Under the pieces are notes generated by a model, which saw nothing but the letters and a program-made list of their open reading frames with translations, ran no database searches and had not been told where the DNA came from. DNA of 35,371 nt from Clostridia bacterium. Lineage in GTDB: Bacteria; Bacillota; Clostridia; Christensenellales; CAG-1252. A program made the position numbers and the translations under genes. Location of the stretch: NCBI GenBank assembly GCA_017463565.1, contig JAFTOZ010000060.1, forward strand, positions 1 to 35,371, read 5' to 3'. Of this stretch, positions 12,719 to 22,231 are shown piece by piece (position 1 is the stretch's first letter; the number at the start of each line of letters is the position of its first letter).

Positions 12719-15120
12719 AACATTTTGCCCTTGCCGGTAATCCGAATAGCGGAAAGACGACGCTTTTCAATGCGTTGACCGGTGCGACCGCACACGTGGG
12801 CAACTGGCCCGGCGTGACCGTGGACCGTCGCGAAGGCGTGTATCGCAAAACGCCCGAGCCCGTATCTTTGGTGGACCTGCCCGGTATCTATAGTTTGTCT
12901 CCCTATACCGCAGAAGAAGTCATCTCGCGCGAGTATCTATTGGACCATAAGCCCGACTGTATTATCAACATCGTAGACGCAACCAACCTGGAGCGCAACC
13001 TCTATTTGACCACCCAGTTGATGGAGATTGACGTGCCGTTGGTGGTGGCGCTGAACATGATGGACGAACTGGAGAAAAACGGGGATAAGATCGACGTGAA
13101 AAAGTTAGAGAGTCGCGTTGGTTTGCCCATTATCCCCATTTCTGCCCTGAAAGGCGAGGGAATCGACGAGTTGATGACCCGTGCCTACGAGGCTAGCCAA
13201 ACCCCACGTGAGGCCGTCACCGTACTCAACGAAAGCGCGCTTGGCCACTTGATCGGGGACTGCCGCATTGCGCTGGAGGGCGCAGAGGTAGAGCATTCCC
13301 TATTCCACGCCGTCAAGTTGGTGGAGTTGGATGAGTTGGAAGTCAAGGCACACCCTGCCTCGGCAAAGATGGTAGAGGATTTCAAAAAGACCTTCTCGGA
13401 CGATACCTTTGGTGGCGACTTCGAGGCCATCGTAGCAGATAGTCGCTACAAGTATATTACGGCGCACTATTCTTCCTCTTTGACCCGCAACGTAGAGCGT
13501 GAGCTGAAGGGAACCCGTTCGGAAAAGATTGACCGTGTACTGACCCACAAGATTTGGGGTATTCCCATCTTCTTGATGATCCTGTTCGTAATCTTCCACC
13601 TGACCTTCTCGGAGAATTTGCTGTTTTTGGGTGCGGCATTCTCGCCGAACGTGGTGGACGAATTGGGCAACGAATACTGGGTATCCCTGCCCGGTACGGT
13701 AGCGGAGGGCCTGTTTGGCACCGACGGAATTGCCTCGCCCGGCGTATTTTTGATGAACCTGCTTTCGTGGGGAACCGACTCGCTGACGGGCGCAATTGCC
13801 GACGGTTTGGCGGCTATTCAAGCCCCCGAGTGGGTGAGCGGTCTGTTGTGTGACGGTATCCTGGGCGGTCTGTTTGCCGTGATCAGTTTCTTGCCGCAAA
13901 TCTTATTGCTGTTCTTCTTCTTCTCTATATTGGAAGATACGGGATATATGGCACGTATTGCCTTTATTCTGGACCGTATTTTCCGTCGGTTCGGTTTGTC
14001 CGGCAGAGCCTTCTTGCCGATGATCATGGGCTTTGGTTGTTCGGTGCCTGCTATGATCAACACGCGTACCCTCAGCGACGAAAAGGAAAAGATTTCCACC
14101 ATTCGTGTGATACCTTTCTTCAGCTGTGGCGCCAAGTTGCCTATCCTGACTGCTATCGCAGGCGGTATTGGATTATCGTTTGGTCTACCGCATACCGACC
14201 TGATCACCTACGGCATGTACGTGGTGGGCATGGTTGTGGCCCTGGTGGCGGTGTTGTTGATGCACCACACCACACAAAAAGGAGACGTTCCTCCCTTCAT
14301 TATGGAGCTGCCTTCCTACCGTCTGCCACAGTTGCGCAGTACCATGCTGTTGCTGTGGGACAAAACCAAGCACTTCATCAAAAAAGCCTTTACGGTGATT
14401 TTACTGTCCACCATCATCATTTGGTTGATCAGCCACTTCTCGTGGAGCTGGAAGTTCCTTTCGGACGAGGAAATGGGGCAAAGTATCCTGGCAGGTATCG
14501 GACAGTTTATTCAACCCCTGTTCACTCCTTTGGGGTGGGGCGCACAGTTGGGCGCAACCGGTTGGGTGTTTGCCGTGGCGGCTATCACGGGCTTGGTAGC
14601 CAAGGAAAACGTGGTAGCAACCTTTGGTACGCTGGCTGCCTGCCTAGGCGCGGCTAGCCTGAACGTAGAGTTGGACGGCGGTCTGTCGGCGGTAGCGGCG
14701 ATGATTAGCGAAACGGGCGTAGGCGTGCCTGCGTTGATTGGCTTTATCGTATTCAATATGCTGACAATTCCTTGCTTTGCGGCGGTGGCTACTGCCAAAG
14801 CAGAGTTGTCCTCCAAACGCTTATTTGCGGGTACGCTCCTGTTTTGGGTGGCAACGAGCTACGCGGTGAGCAGTATGTTCTATACCATCGGTACGTGGTG
14901 GTGGACCTGCTTCATTTGGTTGGCGGCGATTGCCCTGGTGGTGGTACTGGTGGTGCTGTACAATAAGGGAATCATCAAGCCCATCAAGCCGTGGCGTAGA
15001 CGTGCCAAGAGAGGCACCTGCGGTTGCGACTGTGCTGGGTGTGTGCACCGTGGCGACTGCGAAGCGGCCCTTGCCGAGGTGCGAGCCAAAAAGGTAGCGA
15101 GCAAAAAAGATAGCGAATAG
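12715..15120 (+). CDS. feoB: FeoB, ferrous iron transporter with Cys-rich tail
   Basis: An 801-residue transporter. The N-terminal G domain has G1 GNPNSGKTT (residues 7-15), G3 DLPG, and G4 NMMD. A GDI-like helical segment follows. The membrane part has two Gate motifs: FGCSVPAMINTRTL with FFSCGAKLPI in the first, and the Cys in LTIPCFAAVATAKAE in the second. It moves Fe2+ across the cytoplasmic membrane. The last 45 residues are unusual: a basic segment (RRRAKRG) followed by CGCDCAGCVHRGDC, six cysteines in a cytoplasmic tail. This resembles the small FeoB-associated Cys-rich proteins encoded separately in many Firmicutes. A gene for such a protein is not seen next to feoAB here. Confidence 0.95.
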   Translation: MKHFALAGNPNSGKTTLFNALTGATAHVGNWPGVTVDRREGVYRKTPEPVSLVDLPGIYSLSPYTAEEVISREYLLDHKPDCIINIVDATNLERNLYLTTQLMEIDVPLVVALNMMDELEKNGDKIDVKKLESRVGLPIIPISALKGEGIDELMTRAYEASQTPREAVTVLNESALGHLIGDCRIALEGAEVEHSLFHAVKLVELDELEVKAHPASAKMVEDFKKTFSDDTFGGDFEAIVADSRYKYITAHYSSSLTRNVERELKGTRSEKIDRVLTHKIWGIPIFLMILFVIFHLTFSENLLFLGAAFSPNVVDELGNEYWVSLPGTVAEGLFGTDGIASPGVFLMNLLSWGTDSLTGAIADGLAAIQAPEWVSGLLCDGILGGLFAVISFLPQILLLFFFFSILEDTGYMARIAFILDRIFRRFGLSGRAFLPMIMGFGCSVPAMINTRTLSDEKEKISTIRVIPFFSCGAKLPILTAIAGGIGLSFGLPHTDLITYGMYVVGMVVALVAVLLMHHTTQKGDVPPFIMELPSYRLPQLRSTMLLLWDKTKHFIKKAFTVILLSTIIIWLISHFSWSWKFLSDEEMGQSILAGIGQFIQPLFTPLGWGAQLGATGWVFAVAAITGLVAKENVVATFGTLAACLGAASLNVELDGGLSAVAAMISETGVGVPALIGFIVFNMLTIPCFAAVATAKAELSSKRLFAGTLLFWVATSYAVSSMFYTIGTWWWTCFIWLAAIALVVVLVVLYNKGIIKPIKPWRRRAKRGTCGCDCAGCVHRGDCEAALAEVRAKKVASKKDSE

Positions 15121-15131
15121 ACGCGACCAAT

Positions 15132-15159
15132 AGGAGCCCACGAAAATGGGCTCCTTTTC
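15132..15159 (+). terminator. feoAB terminator
   Basis: AGGAGCCCA pairs with TGGGCTCCT across a 6-nt loop, then TTT. Confidence 0.85.
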
Positions 15160-15217
15160 TTTTTCTTCTGTTTTTTGCATATTTTGGGGCGAAAAGCCGT
15201 GCAATTTCAAAAAAATA

Positions 15218-15256
15218 TTGATTTGGGAGTACTATGTGTAGTAAAATGGTACTATG
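15218..15256 (+). promoter_or_regulatory. M13 peptidase promoter with 20-bp direct repeats
   Basis: TTGATT (15218-15223), 18 nt spacer, TAAAAT (15242-15247). GTACTATG occurs at 15229-15236 and 15249-15256, starting 20 bp apart and flanking the -10 box. Within the first copy TACTA-tgtg-TAGTA (15230-15243) is an inverted repeat. Both suggest a repressor site. Confidence 0.6.
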
Positions 15257-15303
15257 CGCACCCGTTGCGCCCGAATTGTAAGTAATTGATAAGGAGATAG
15301 ATT

Positions 15304-17202
15304 ATGGAAGACATTAGAATTCAAGACGATCTTTATATGTACGTCAACCAAGAAACTTTGGAAAAGTTGGAAATCCCTGCCGATAAACCTGTGGCGGGCG
15401 GCTTTGCAGAGTTGTCTGATGGCGTGGAAAAGATTATGCGTGCGGAGTTTGAGGAGATGAGCACCAGTAAGGTTTATCCCAACGTGCATTTGGAGCGTGC
15501 TTGCGTGCTGTATGCGTTGGCAAAAGACGCTGACCGCAAAAAGGCACACGGTATTGCGCCTGCGCTTGCAAACCTGGCTATCATCGACACCCTGACCGAC
15601 GTCAGCGCCTTTGGCGGTATGTACAAGGCGTTGTCCCTGAAGGGTATTCCCACCCCCATCAACGTTGGCGTGGAGACGGATATGAAGAACACCAAGCGTC
15701 ATTTGGTGTATATGCAGGGCCCCGGCGTCATTCTGCCCGACGCATCTTACTACAGACCAGAAATGGCCGCGCAAAAGGCGCAGATTTTGGGTATTTGGGC
15801 AAACGTAGCCAAGATGGTGATGGCACAGACCGGTCTTTCTGCCGAGGATCAAGAGAAGTACGTGCAGGACGCACTTGCCTTCGACGAGATTTTGGGCGGT
15901 TTGGTCAAGACTCGCGAGGAATGGTCGCGCTACACCGAGATGTATAATCCCACCGATGAGGGAAAAGTAGCCGAAATGCTGTCGACGATCGACTTTGGCG
16001 CACTCCTGACCGATTTGTTCGGAGAAATTCCCGATACTATCGTGGTTACCGAGCCTCGCTATTTCGAGAACTTTGCCAAGGTGTTCAACCAAGAAAACCT
16101 CGAGCTCTATAAGCACTGGGCGTACGTGACGGGTCTGTTGGGCTCCTGTGCATATCTGTCGGAAGAACTGCGTGATCTGGGTGGCATGTATAACCGCGCG
16201 ATCATGGGCGTTGCGCAGATGACCTCTATCGAGAAGTTTGCCTATAGCCTGGCATCGGGTATGTACTCCGAGCCCGTGGGTATCTACTACGGCGACAAGT
16301 ACTTTGGCCAAGAGGCGAAAAAGGATATCACCGAAATCGTATATCAAATCATCGATACCTACAAAGAGCGTATCAAAACCAGCGATATTCTGGGCGAGGA
16401 AACCAAGGCAAAGGCTATCCTCAAACTGTCCAAAATGGGCGTGAAGATGGGTTATCCCGACAAGGCAAGAGCATTGTACGAGAAGTTGGTATTCAACCCC
16501 GAGGACTCGCTGTTTGATATCGTGCGTTCGCTGAAGGCAATCCGTGAGTTGGACAACTACGCCAAGTTGAACAAGCCCACCGAGCCCGAGAATTGGGCAA
16601 TGCCTGGGCATATGGTGAATGCTTGCTACGATCCTTCTGTGAACGATATCACCTTCCCTGCTGCTATCCTGCAGGCTCCCTTCTATTCGATCAAGCAAAC
16701 CCGCAGCGAAAACTTGGGCGGTATTGGCGGTGTGATCGGTCACGAAATCTCCCACGCATTCGACTCCAACGGTGCTAAGTGCGACGAAAACGGTAATATC
16801 AACGCATGGTGGACGGAGGACGACTTCAAGCGTCTGGACGTGAAGATTCAAAAGATGATCGAGCAATTCGACGGTATCGAGCTGCCCTGGGGCAAGGTGA
16901 ACGGTGCCTTTATCGTCAGCGAGAATATGGCAGACAACGGCGGTATGGCTGTGACGTTGGATATCATGTCCAAAACGGAAGGGGTTTCCTACGAGGAATA
17001 TTTTGCCAACTGGGCTAGAGTATGGTGCCAAAAGGCGAAGCCCGAATATAGAGCGTTGCTGCTGTCGGTAGACGTGCACGGCCCCTGTATGTTGCGCGCC
17101 AATATGCCTCCGAGAAACTTCCAGGAGTGGTACGACACCTTTGGTGTGAAAGACACCGATAAGATGTATATCGCGCCCGAAAAGCGTATCATCATTTGGT
17201 AA
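15304..17202 (+). CDS. M13-family zinc metallopeptidase (PepO/neprilysin-like), cytosolic
   Basis: 632 residues with AAGGAG before the ATG. The zinc site is HEISH (His and Glu in IGGVIGHEISHAFDSNGAK) with the third ligand in SENMADNGG about 60 residues further on, which is the M13 arrangement. NACYDPSVNDITFPAAILQ is the conserved substrate-cleft strand. No signal peptide or membrane anchor is present, unlike mammalian neprilysin but like bacterial PepO, so it is likely cytosolic and degrades oligopeptides. The usual C-terminal CxxW is replaced by IIIW; loss of the Cys is expected where no disulphide forms. It is monocistronic, with its own promoter and terminator. Confidence 0.92.
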   Translation: MEDIRIQDDLYMYVNQETLEKLEIPADKPVAGGFAELSDGVEKIMRAEFEEMSTSKVYPNVHLERACVLYALAKDADRKKAHGIAPALANLAIIDTLTDVSAFGGMYKALSLKGIPTPINVGVETDMKNTKRHLVYMQGPGVILPDASYYRPEMAAQKAQILGIWANVAKMVMAQTGLSAEDQEKYVQDALAFDEILGGLVKTREEWSRYTEMYNPTDEGKVAEMLSTIDFGALLTDLFGEIPDTIVVTEPRYFENFAKVFNQENLELYKHWAYVTGLLGSCAYLSEELRDLGGMYNRAIMGVAQMTSIEKFAYSLASGMYSEPVGIYYGDKYFGQEAKKDITEIVYQIIDTYKERIKTSDILGEETKAKAILKLSKMGVKMGYPDKARALYEKLVFNPEDSLFDIVRSLKAIRELDNYAKLNKPTEPENWAMPGHMVNACYDPSVNDITFPAAILQAPFYSIKQTRSENLGGIGGVIGHEISHAFDSNGAKCDENGNINAWWTEDDFKRLDVKIQKMIEQFDGIELPWGKVNGAFIVSENMADNGGMAVTLDIMSKTEGVSYEEYFANWARVWCQKAKPEYRALLLSVDVHGPCMLRANMPPRNFQEWYDTFGVKDTDKMYIAPEKRIIIW

Positions 17203-17208
17203 GCACCC

Positions 17209-17237
17209 AAAGCCGCATCGAAAAGATGCGGCTTTTC
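17209..17237 (+). terminator. M13 peptidase terminator
   Basis: AAAGCCGCATC pairs with GATGCGGCTTT (17209-17219/17225-17235) across a 5-nt loop. Confidence 0.88.
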
Positions 17238-17351
17238 TTTTGCCGGGCAGTGGGGGCGAGGGGTGGCGTTCCTGTTTTGTGGTTGATACGTAGATAAAAT
17301 GGGGTCTATTTGAGAAATTGTGCGAAAACTGTTCCTTTCCCTATGCGGATA

Positions 17352-17360
17352 TGGTATAGT
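17352..17360 (+). promoter_or_regulatory. Extended -10 promoter of the cyclophilin-trpB unit
   Basis: TGGTATAGT is an extended -10 (TG-N-TATAGT). The -35 region at 17332-17337 (TTCCTT) is weak. Confidence 0.55.
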
Positions 17361-17388
17361 GAATGTAGAACTTATTTGGGAGGAGATT

Positions 17389-17898
17389 ATGTATATTCCA
17401 TCGTCTTCGGAAACTGATTTTGTCAAAATTGAAATGGAAAGTGGCGCTAGCATCGTTTTGGTGTTGGACGGCAAGAGTGCGCCCATCACCGTGGCTAACT
17501 TCAAAAAGTTGGTTGGTCGCGGTTTTTACGACGGTTTGATCTTCCACCGTGTGATTAGCGGCTTTATGATCCAGGGCGGCGACCCCGAGGGCACCGGTAT
17601 GGGTGGCAGCAAAGAATATATCCGCGGTGAGTTTTTGGCTAACGGCATTCGTAACCCCATTTCGCACAAGCGCGGCGTTATTTCGATGGCGCGTGCCCAA
17701 CACCCCAACTCGGCTTCGTCGCAGTTCTTCATCTGCCACGCAGACGCCACCTTCTTGGACGGTCAGTATGCGGCTTTTGGCCACGTGGTAGAGGGGATTG
17801 AAACGGTGGATAGCATTGCCAAGGTGGCAACCAACCGCGCCGATAGACCCATTGTGCCCCAAGTGATGAAGAAGGTATATTTTGTGGTAGAGGCATAG
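17389..17898 (+). CDS. Cyclophilin-type peptidyl-prolyl cis-trans isomerase
   Basis: The start is the ATG at 17389, set 5 nt after GGGAGGAG. The longer frame from 17320 runs through the -10 box and is rejected. The 169-residue single-domain cyclophilin shows [22 protein letters not shown] (from about residue 46; the active-site Arg is in HRV), then [20 protein letters not shown] and [19 protein letters not shown]. No signal peptide: a cytoplasmic folding catalyst of the PpiB kind. It lies 25 nt before trpB and may share its mRNA. Confidence 0.93.
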   Translation: MYIPSSSETDFVKIEMESGASIVLVLDGKSAPITVANFKKLVGRGFYDGLIFHRVISGFMIQGGDPEGTGMGGSKEYIRGEFLANGIRNPISHKRGVISMARAQHPNSASSQFFICHADATFLDGQYAAFGHVVEGIETVDSIAKVATNRADRPIVPQVMKKVYFVVEA

Positions 17899-17923
17899 CC
17901 GACACTCACAGGTTTTGCAAAAG

Positions 17924-19159
17924 ATGAACAACTATAAGGATTTTGAAAACTATTTGAAACACTTCCCCGACGAGAACGGGTATTTTGGAGAGTACGGTGG
18001 CTCGTTTGTGCAGGAGGAGTTGGCCAAGGCTTTCCGCGAGGCAGACGATGCCTACGAGGCCATTTGCCACTCTGCGCAGTTCATCAGCGAGTTGCGCCGT
18101 ATTCGCCGTGAGTTCCAAGGTAGACCCACCCCGGTGTATCATTGCGAAAGACTGTCGAGGTTGTTTGGCAACTGCCAAATTTACCTCAAGCGTGAGGATC
18201 TGAACCACACGGGCGCGCATAAACTCAACCATTGCATGGGTGAGGGCTTGCTTGCCAAGTTCATGGGCAAGAAAAAGATCATCGCCGAGACGGGCGCCGG
18301 CCAACACGGTGTGGCGATTGCTACTGCGGCGGCTTATTTTGGCTTGGAGTGCGACGTGTATATGGGCGAGGTGGATATCGCAAAGCAACACCCCAACGTG
18401 ATCCGCATGAAGATGTTGGGCGCCAACGTGATCCCGGTGTCCAAGGGTCTGGCTACCCTAAAAGAGGCTTGTGATGCGGCGTTTGAGGCCTATTTGACGG
18501 AGTACGAGGACGCCATCTATTGCATTGGTTCTGCTGTTGGTCCTCATCCTTTCCCCAAGATGGTGCGCGACTTCCAATCGGTGATTGGCATAGAGGCAAG
18601 GGAGCAGTTTTTGGAGATGACGGGCATCATGCCCGACGCAATCACCGCTTGTGTGGGTGGCGGCTCCAACTCGTTGGGTATGTTCACGCCCTTCCTGGCG
18701 GACCCCGTGGAAATCTACGGCGTGGAGCCTTTGGGCAGGGGTGAAAAGGTGGGCGACCACGCGGCAACCATGACCTATGGCACCAAGGGCAAAATTCACG
18801 GCTTCAACACCTACGTGTTGCAGGACGAAAAGGGAGAGCCTTTGCCTGTCTATTCGGTGGCTAGCGGATTGGACTATCCCGGCATTGGCCCCGAGCACGC
18901 ATATCTGCGCGATAGTGGCCGTGTAGAGTACGTTGCCATCAGCGACGAGGAGGCGATGGAGGCATTCTTCCTGTTGAGTCGCTACGAGGGTATCATTCCT
19001 GCTATTGAGAGCGCACACGCGGTGGCATATGCGATCAAGTACGCCAAGTCGCACAAGTCGGGCTCCATATTGGTTTGTCTGTCCGGACGTGGAGACAAGG
19101 ATATCGACTACGTCTATGAAAACTACGGTTGCGGAGAGAGATTCCTCAACAAAGAGTAG
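17924..19159 (+). CDS. trpB: Tryptophan synthase beta chain, stand-alone
   Basis: I choose the ATG at 17924 (411 residues); a TTG 9 nt earlier is in frame. The ribosome site is weak, so coupling to the cyclophilin gene is possible. Motifs are those of the PLP-dependent TrpB1 type: [11 protein letters not shown] at the N-terminus, HTGAHKLNH with the Schiff-base Lys, [11 protein letters not shown] with the catalytic Glu, [12 protein letters not shown] binding the PLP phosphate, [12 protein letters not shown], and the terminal SGRGDKD. One oddity is GAHKLNH where nearly all TrpB read GAHK(I/L)NN. No trpA or other trp gene is in the window. It should make Trp from indole and Ser, perhaps for indole salvage. 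Confidence 0.92.
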   Translation: MNNYKDFENYLKHFPDENGYFGEYGGSFVQEELAKAFREADDAYEAICHSAQFISELRRIRREFQGRPTPVYHCERLSRLFGNCQIYLKREDLNHTGAHKLNHCMGEGLLAKFMGKKKIIAETGAGQHGVAIATAAAYFGLECDVYMGEVDIAKQHPNVIRMKMLGANVIPVSKGLATLKEACDAAFEAYLTEYEDAIYCIGSAVGPHPFPKMVRDFQSVIGIEAREQFLEMTGIMPDAITACVGGGSNSLGMFTPFLADPVEIYGVEPLGRGEKVGDHAATMTYGTKGKIHGFNTYVLQDEKGEPLPVYSVASGLDYPGIGPEHAYLRDSGRVEYVAISDEEAMEAFFLLSRYEGIIPAIESAHAVAYAIKYAKSHKSGSILVCLSGRGDKDIDYVYENYGCGERFLNKE

Positions 19160-19173
19160 AAAACAAAGCACAT

Positions 19174-19207
19174 AAAAACTGCGTAGGCATATACCTACGC
19201 AGTTTTT
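19174..19207. terminator. Bidirectional terminator between trpB and rel
   Basis: AAAACTGCGTAGG pairs with CCTACGCAGTTTT across a 6-nt loop. The A and T runs on either side let it serve both converging genes. Confidence 0.9.
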
Positions 19208-19220
19208 TGTTCTAGCGGGA

Positions 19221-21395
19221 CTATTTGACTTTGCGCTCTACCTTGATGACCCCCTTGATTTGGGAGAAACGGCGTTTGAGGGCAGACAGGGTCTCGACCG
19301 TATCGACGTCTACCGTCAGGTTGACCACGGCGTGGCCGGACCTGCGGTCTACGCCTGCGCCAATAGAGGAAAGGTTGACGTTGGGAGAGTTGTTGATGAC
19401 GTTGCATACGTCTGCAACCAACTGTTGACGGTCGTCTGCTACGATGGTCATACTGACGTCGAAACGGCCTGCAATCACATCTGCCCACTCGGCCTCCATC
19501 AGCCGCTCACGTTCGCCGTCCACCACGTTGACACAGTCGGCACGGTGCACGCTGATACCGCGTCCGCGCGAAATGTAGCCCACGATGGGGTCGCCGGGCA
19601 CGGGGGAGCAACACTTGCTCATGCGTACCAACATACCTGCCTGTCCGTTGATGAGCACGCTACCTGCCTTGGCAACGGCCTTGGTAAAGCGTGGATCGGG
19701 AGCGGACGCTACCTGCACCGGATCGACGGCTTCGGCTTGCTCTTCTTTGCGACACACCAATAGGCGCGTAGCCACTTGCGACGCCGTCAATTCGCCGCAC
19801 CCAATCGCGGCAAAGACGTCTTCTTCTCCTACCAAAGAATAGCGTTTTGCAATGGTTGCCATCCACTCTGTGCGCAAAAGCTCCTTGGGGGGATAGCCGC
19901 GACGTCTGCACTCTGCTTCGAGCATACTGCGCCCGATTTTGATGTTTTCCTCCCGCATATGGCGCTTGAAGTAGGCACGTATGCGGTTTCTGGTAGAACT
20001 GGACTTGGCAATCGTCAGCCAATCGCGCGAGGGGCCCTTGCCCATCGTGATGACTTCTACGATATCACCCGTTTTGAGGGGGGTGCTGAGAGGGACCATG
20101 CGCATATTCACCTTGCCGCCCGAGCAACGCTCGCCCACCTTGGTGTGGATCGCGTAGGCAAAGTCGATGATATTGCTGCCCACCGGCAGTACGATGACGT
20201 CGCCTTTGGGGGTGAACACAAATACCTCGTCCGAAAAGATATCGGCGCGCAGATTGTCCATCAACTCCTTGCTGTCCTTGACGTCTGCCTCTTGCTCCAT
20301 GATCATACGAATCCAAGCAATCTTGCGGTCCAAGGATTTGTCGGTTTTGCCGTCCTTGTATTTCCAATGGGCAGCAACGCCGTATTCTGCCACACGGTGC
20401 ATTTCACGCGTGCGGATCTGCACCTCAAAGGGGGCGCCACCATGGGCAATCACGGTGGTGTGCAAACTTTGGTAGTTGTTGGGTTTTGGGGTACTGATAT
20501 AGTCTTTGATACGCCCCAAAAGGGGAGTCCAAATGGAGTGGACAACACCCAATACGTCGTAGCAATGGTGGCTATCCTCATCTAAAATGACACGCAAAGC
20601 AAACAGGTCGTAGATTTCGTCCAATCCGCAATGTTGGCGCTGCATTTTGCGGTAGATACTGTAGAACTGCTTACTGCGGCCGTTGATTTCGTATTTCAAG
20701 CCCAAGGGCTTGAGCGCGTGGTCCAACTCTTCTACAACGGTGGCAACGAAAGCGTCTCTCTCCGTTTTTTTGCTACTGATTTGTTGCGCCAACTCGTAAT
20801 ATTCCTGCGGCCACAGATAGCGCATACACAGGTCCTCGAGCTCGCTCTTGATCTGCATAATACCCAACCTTGCCGCAAGTGGCGCATAGATATCCAGGGT
20901 TTCGCGTGCGGTCTCACGCTGCTTTTCGGGCTCTACGTTGCCGAGCGTGCGCATATTGTGCAGGCGGTCCGCAAGTTTAAGAAGAATCACGCGCAAGTCT
21001 TTGCACATAGCAAGCAACATTTTGCGCAGATTTTCTGCCTGTGCTTGCTGTTTGTTGTTGAAATTGATTTTGTCCAGTTTGGTGACACCCTCAACAAGAG
21101 AAAGAACCTCGGCGCCAAACTTTTCGCCCATTTCCTCACGGGTGCAGGCAGTATCTTCCAATACGTCGTGGAGCATGGCGGCTTGTACCGTCTGTGCGTC
21201 CAATCCGAGGTCAACGATAATATCGGCTACTGCGCGTGGGTGAATAATGTAGTCCTCGCCCGATTTGCGCTTTTGTCCTTGATGATAGGCCTCAGCAAAA
21301 AGGTAGGCCGCCTCGATTTGTCGGGCGTCCTCCTCGGCGTACTGCAAGCGTACCTTATTCATCAATTCTTCAAAGCTGATGAGGGGTTTTTTCAT
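19221..21395 (-). CDS. rel: Bifunctional (p)ppGpp synthetase/hydrolase, Rel/SpoT family
   Basis: A 724-residue long RSH protein. Hydrolase (HD) domain, residues about 25-180: HPRAVADI, MLHDVLEDT and KLADRLHNMRTL, all retained. Synthetase domain, about 235-350: NGRSKQFYSIYRKM, YDLFALRVI, PKPNNYQSLHTTVI and EVQIRTREMHRVAE. TGS, about 390-450: DEVFVFTPKGDVIVLPVG. A zinc-finger/CC segment with CCSPVPGDPIVGYISRGRG precedes a C-terminal ACT domain (last 70 residues). Both activities should be intact, so it sets the stringent-response alarmone level. It starts 2 nt after the ispE stop with no clear ribosome site, which implies translational coupling. Confidence 0.96.
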   Translation of the reverse strand: MKKPLISFEELMNKVRLQYAEEDARQIEAAYLFAEAYHQGQKRKSGEDYIIHPRAVADIIVDLGLDAQTVQAAMLHDVLEDTACTREEMGEKFGAEVLSLVEGVTKLDKINFNNKQQAQAENLRKMLLAMCKDLRVILLKLADRLHNMRTLGNVEPEKQRETARETLDIYAPLAARLGIMQIKSELEDLCMRYLWPQEYYELAQQISSKKTERDAFVATVVEELDHALKPLGLKYEINGRSKQFYSIYRKMQRQHCGLDEIYDLFALRVILDEDSHHCYDVLGVVHSIWTPLLGRIKDYISTPKPNNYQSLHTTVIAHGGAPFEVQIRTREMHRVAEYGVAAHWKYKDGKTDKSLDRKIAWIRMIMEQEADVKDSKELMDNLRADIFSDEVFVFTPKGDVIVLPVGSNIIDFAYAIHTKVGERCSGGKVNMRMVPLSTPLKTGDIVEVITMGKGPSRDWLTIAKSSSTRNRIRAYFKRHMREENIKIGRSMLEAECRRRGYPPKELLRTEWMATIAKRYSLVGEEDVFAAIGCGELTASQVATRLLVCRKEEQAEAVDPVQVASAPDPRFTKAVAKAGSVLINGQAGMLVRMSKCCSPVPGDPIVGYISRGRGISVHRADCVNVVDGERERLMEAEWADVIAGRFDVSMTIVADDRQQLVADVCNVINNSPNVNLSSIGAGVDRRSGHAVVNLTVDVDTVETLSALKRRFSQIKGVIKVERKVK

Positions 21396-21397
21396 AC

Positions 21398-22225
21398 TTA
21401 TACCAGACGGCAGATACGACTCTCCCAGTCGGACAGGGTTGCCTGTTTTTCTTCTGCGGCGGAAAGGCTGTTATATAGGGCGTAGGTGCCCGAGCCCGAG
21501 CCGGTCATCGCCACCTGCAGCGCCTTGGGGTCTGCCAAAGCGGCAAGCGCGTCTTTGATGCAGGGAAGAGCGCCGGCGCAAACGTTTTGCATACTGTTGA
21601 TGGTCATCAACTTGGTGGTTTGCTCGTTACGCAACGCTTGCTCGATATCGTTCATGCGCAGAACGGCAGGTTTGGATGTTCTTTCGTCCCACAGACGGAA
21701 TGCCTCTGCGGTGCTCATGCTTTGTTTGCCCACAATCACTACCGCATAGAGGAGGGGGAGGGGCGCCAAGGGTTGCACAACCTCGCCTTTGCCCGACACC
21801 TTGGCAAAGCCACCGGTGAGGAAAAAGGGCACGTCCGAGCCTAGGGAAGCCGCCAGGGGAGCCAGAGCGCCATAGTCCACGCCGTAGAGGGTAGCCATAC
21901 CCTTGAGGACTGCCGCCGCATCCGCACTGCCGCCACCAAAGCCGCCACCAATGGGAATATGCTTGCGGATATCGATATCTACGCCGTTGGTTTCGAACAC
22001 GGCAGAGAAGTTGCGAGCCGCACGCAGAGCCAAATTGTCCTCCACACCCTCGATGGGGTTACAGGTGCTTTCCTCGTCCTTGCGCTTGGTCAGCGTGATA
22101 TAGTCACACCAATCGATGGTGTGCATCAAACTGTCTATGGGGTGCAGACCGCCCTCTTCGGGCAGAGCGCCCACTTGCAGACATAAGTTTAGTTTTGCAT
22201 TCGCAATCAATCGAATTCTATTCAT
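21398..22225 (-). CDS. ispE: 4-diphosphocytidyl-2-C-methyl-D-erythritol kinase
   Basis: 275 residues, a GHMP kinase of the MEP isoprenoid pathway. The start is the ATG at 22225 (MNRIRLIANAKLNL), which fits the family N-terminus; the longer frame to 22306 adds unrelated residues and runs across the promoter. Motifs: AKLNLCLQVG, the ATP loop HIPIGGGFGGGSADAAAVL with its GGGSADAA core, GSDVPFFLTGG, and MTGSGSGTYALY. The -10 box is 7 nt upstream of the start codon, so the mRNA probably has no leader and no ribosome site. It is the first gene of a two-gene unit with rel. Confidence 0.95.
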   Translation of the reverse strand: MNRIRLIANAKLNLCLQVGALPEEGGLHPIDSLMHTIDWCDYITLTKRKDEESTCNPIEGVEDNLALRAARNFSAVFETNGVDIDIRKHIPIGGGFGGGSADAAAVLKGMATLYGVDYGALAPLAASLGSDVPFFLTGGFAKVSGKGEVVQPLAPLPLLYAVVIVGKQSMSTAEAFRLWDERTSKPAVLRMNDIEQALRNEQTTKLMTINSMQNVCAGALPCIKDALAALADPKALQVAMTGSGSGTYALYNSLSAAEEKQATLSDWESRICRLV

Positions 22226-22231
22226 GGACTC

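Noticed and set aside
15232-17079. A 615-codon open frame on the minus strand
   Set aside because: Antisense shadow of the M13 peptidase. It has no ribosome site and a composition unlike real proteins here.
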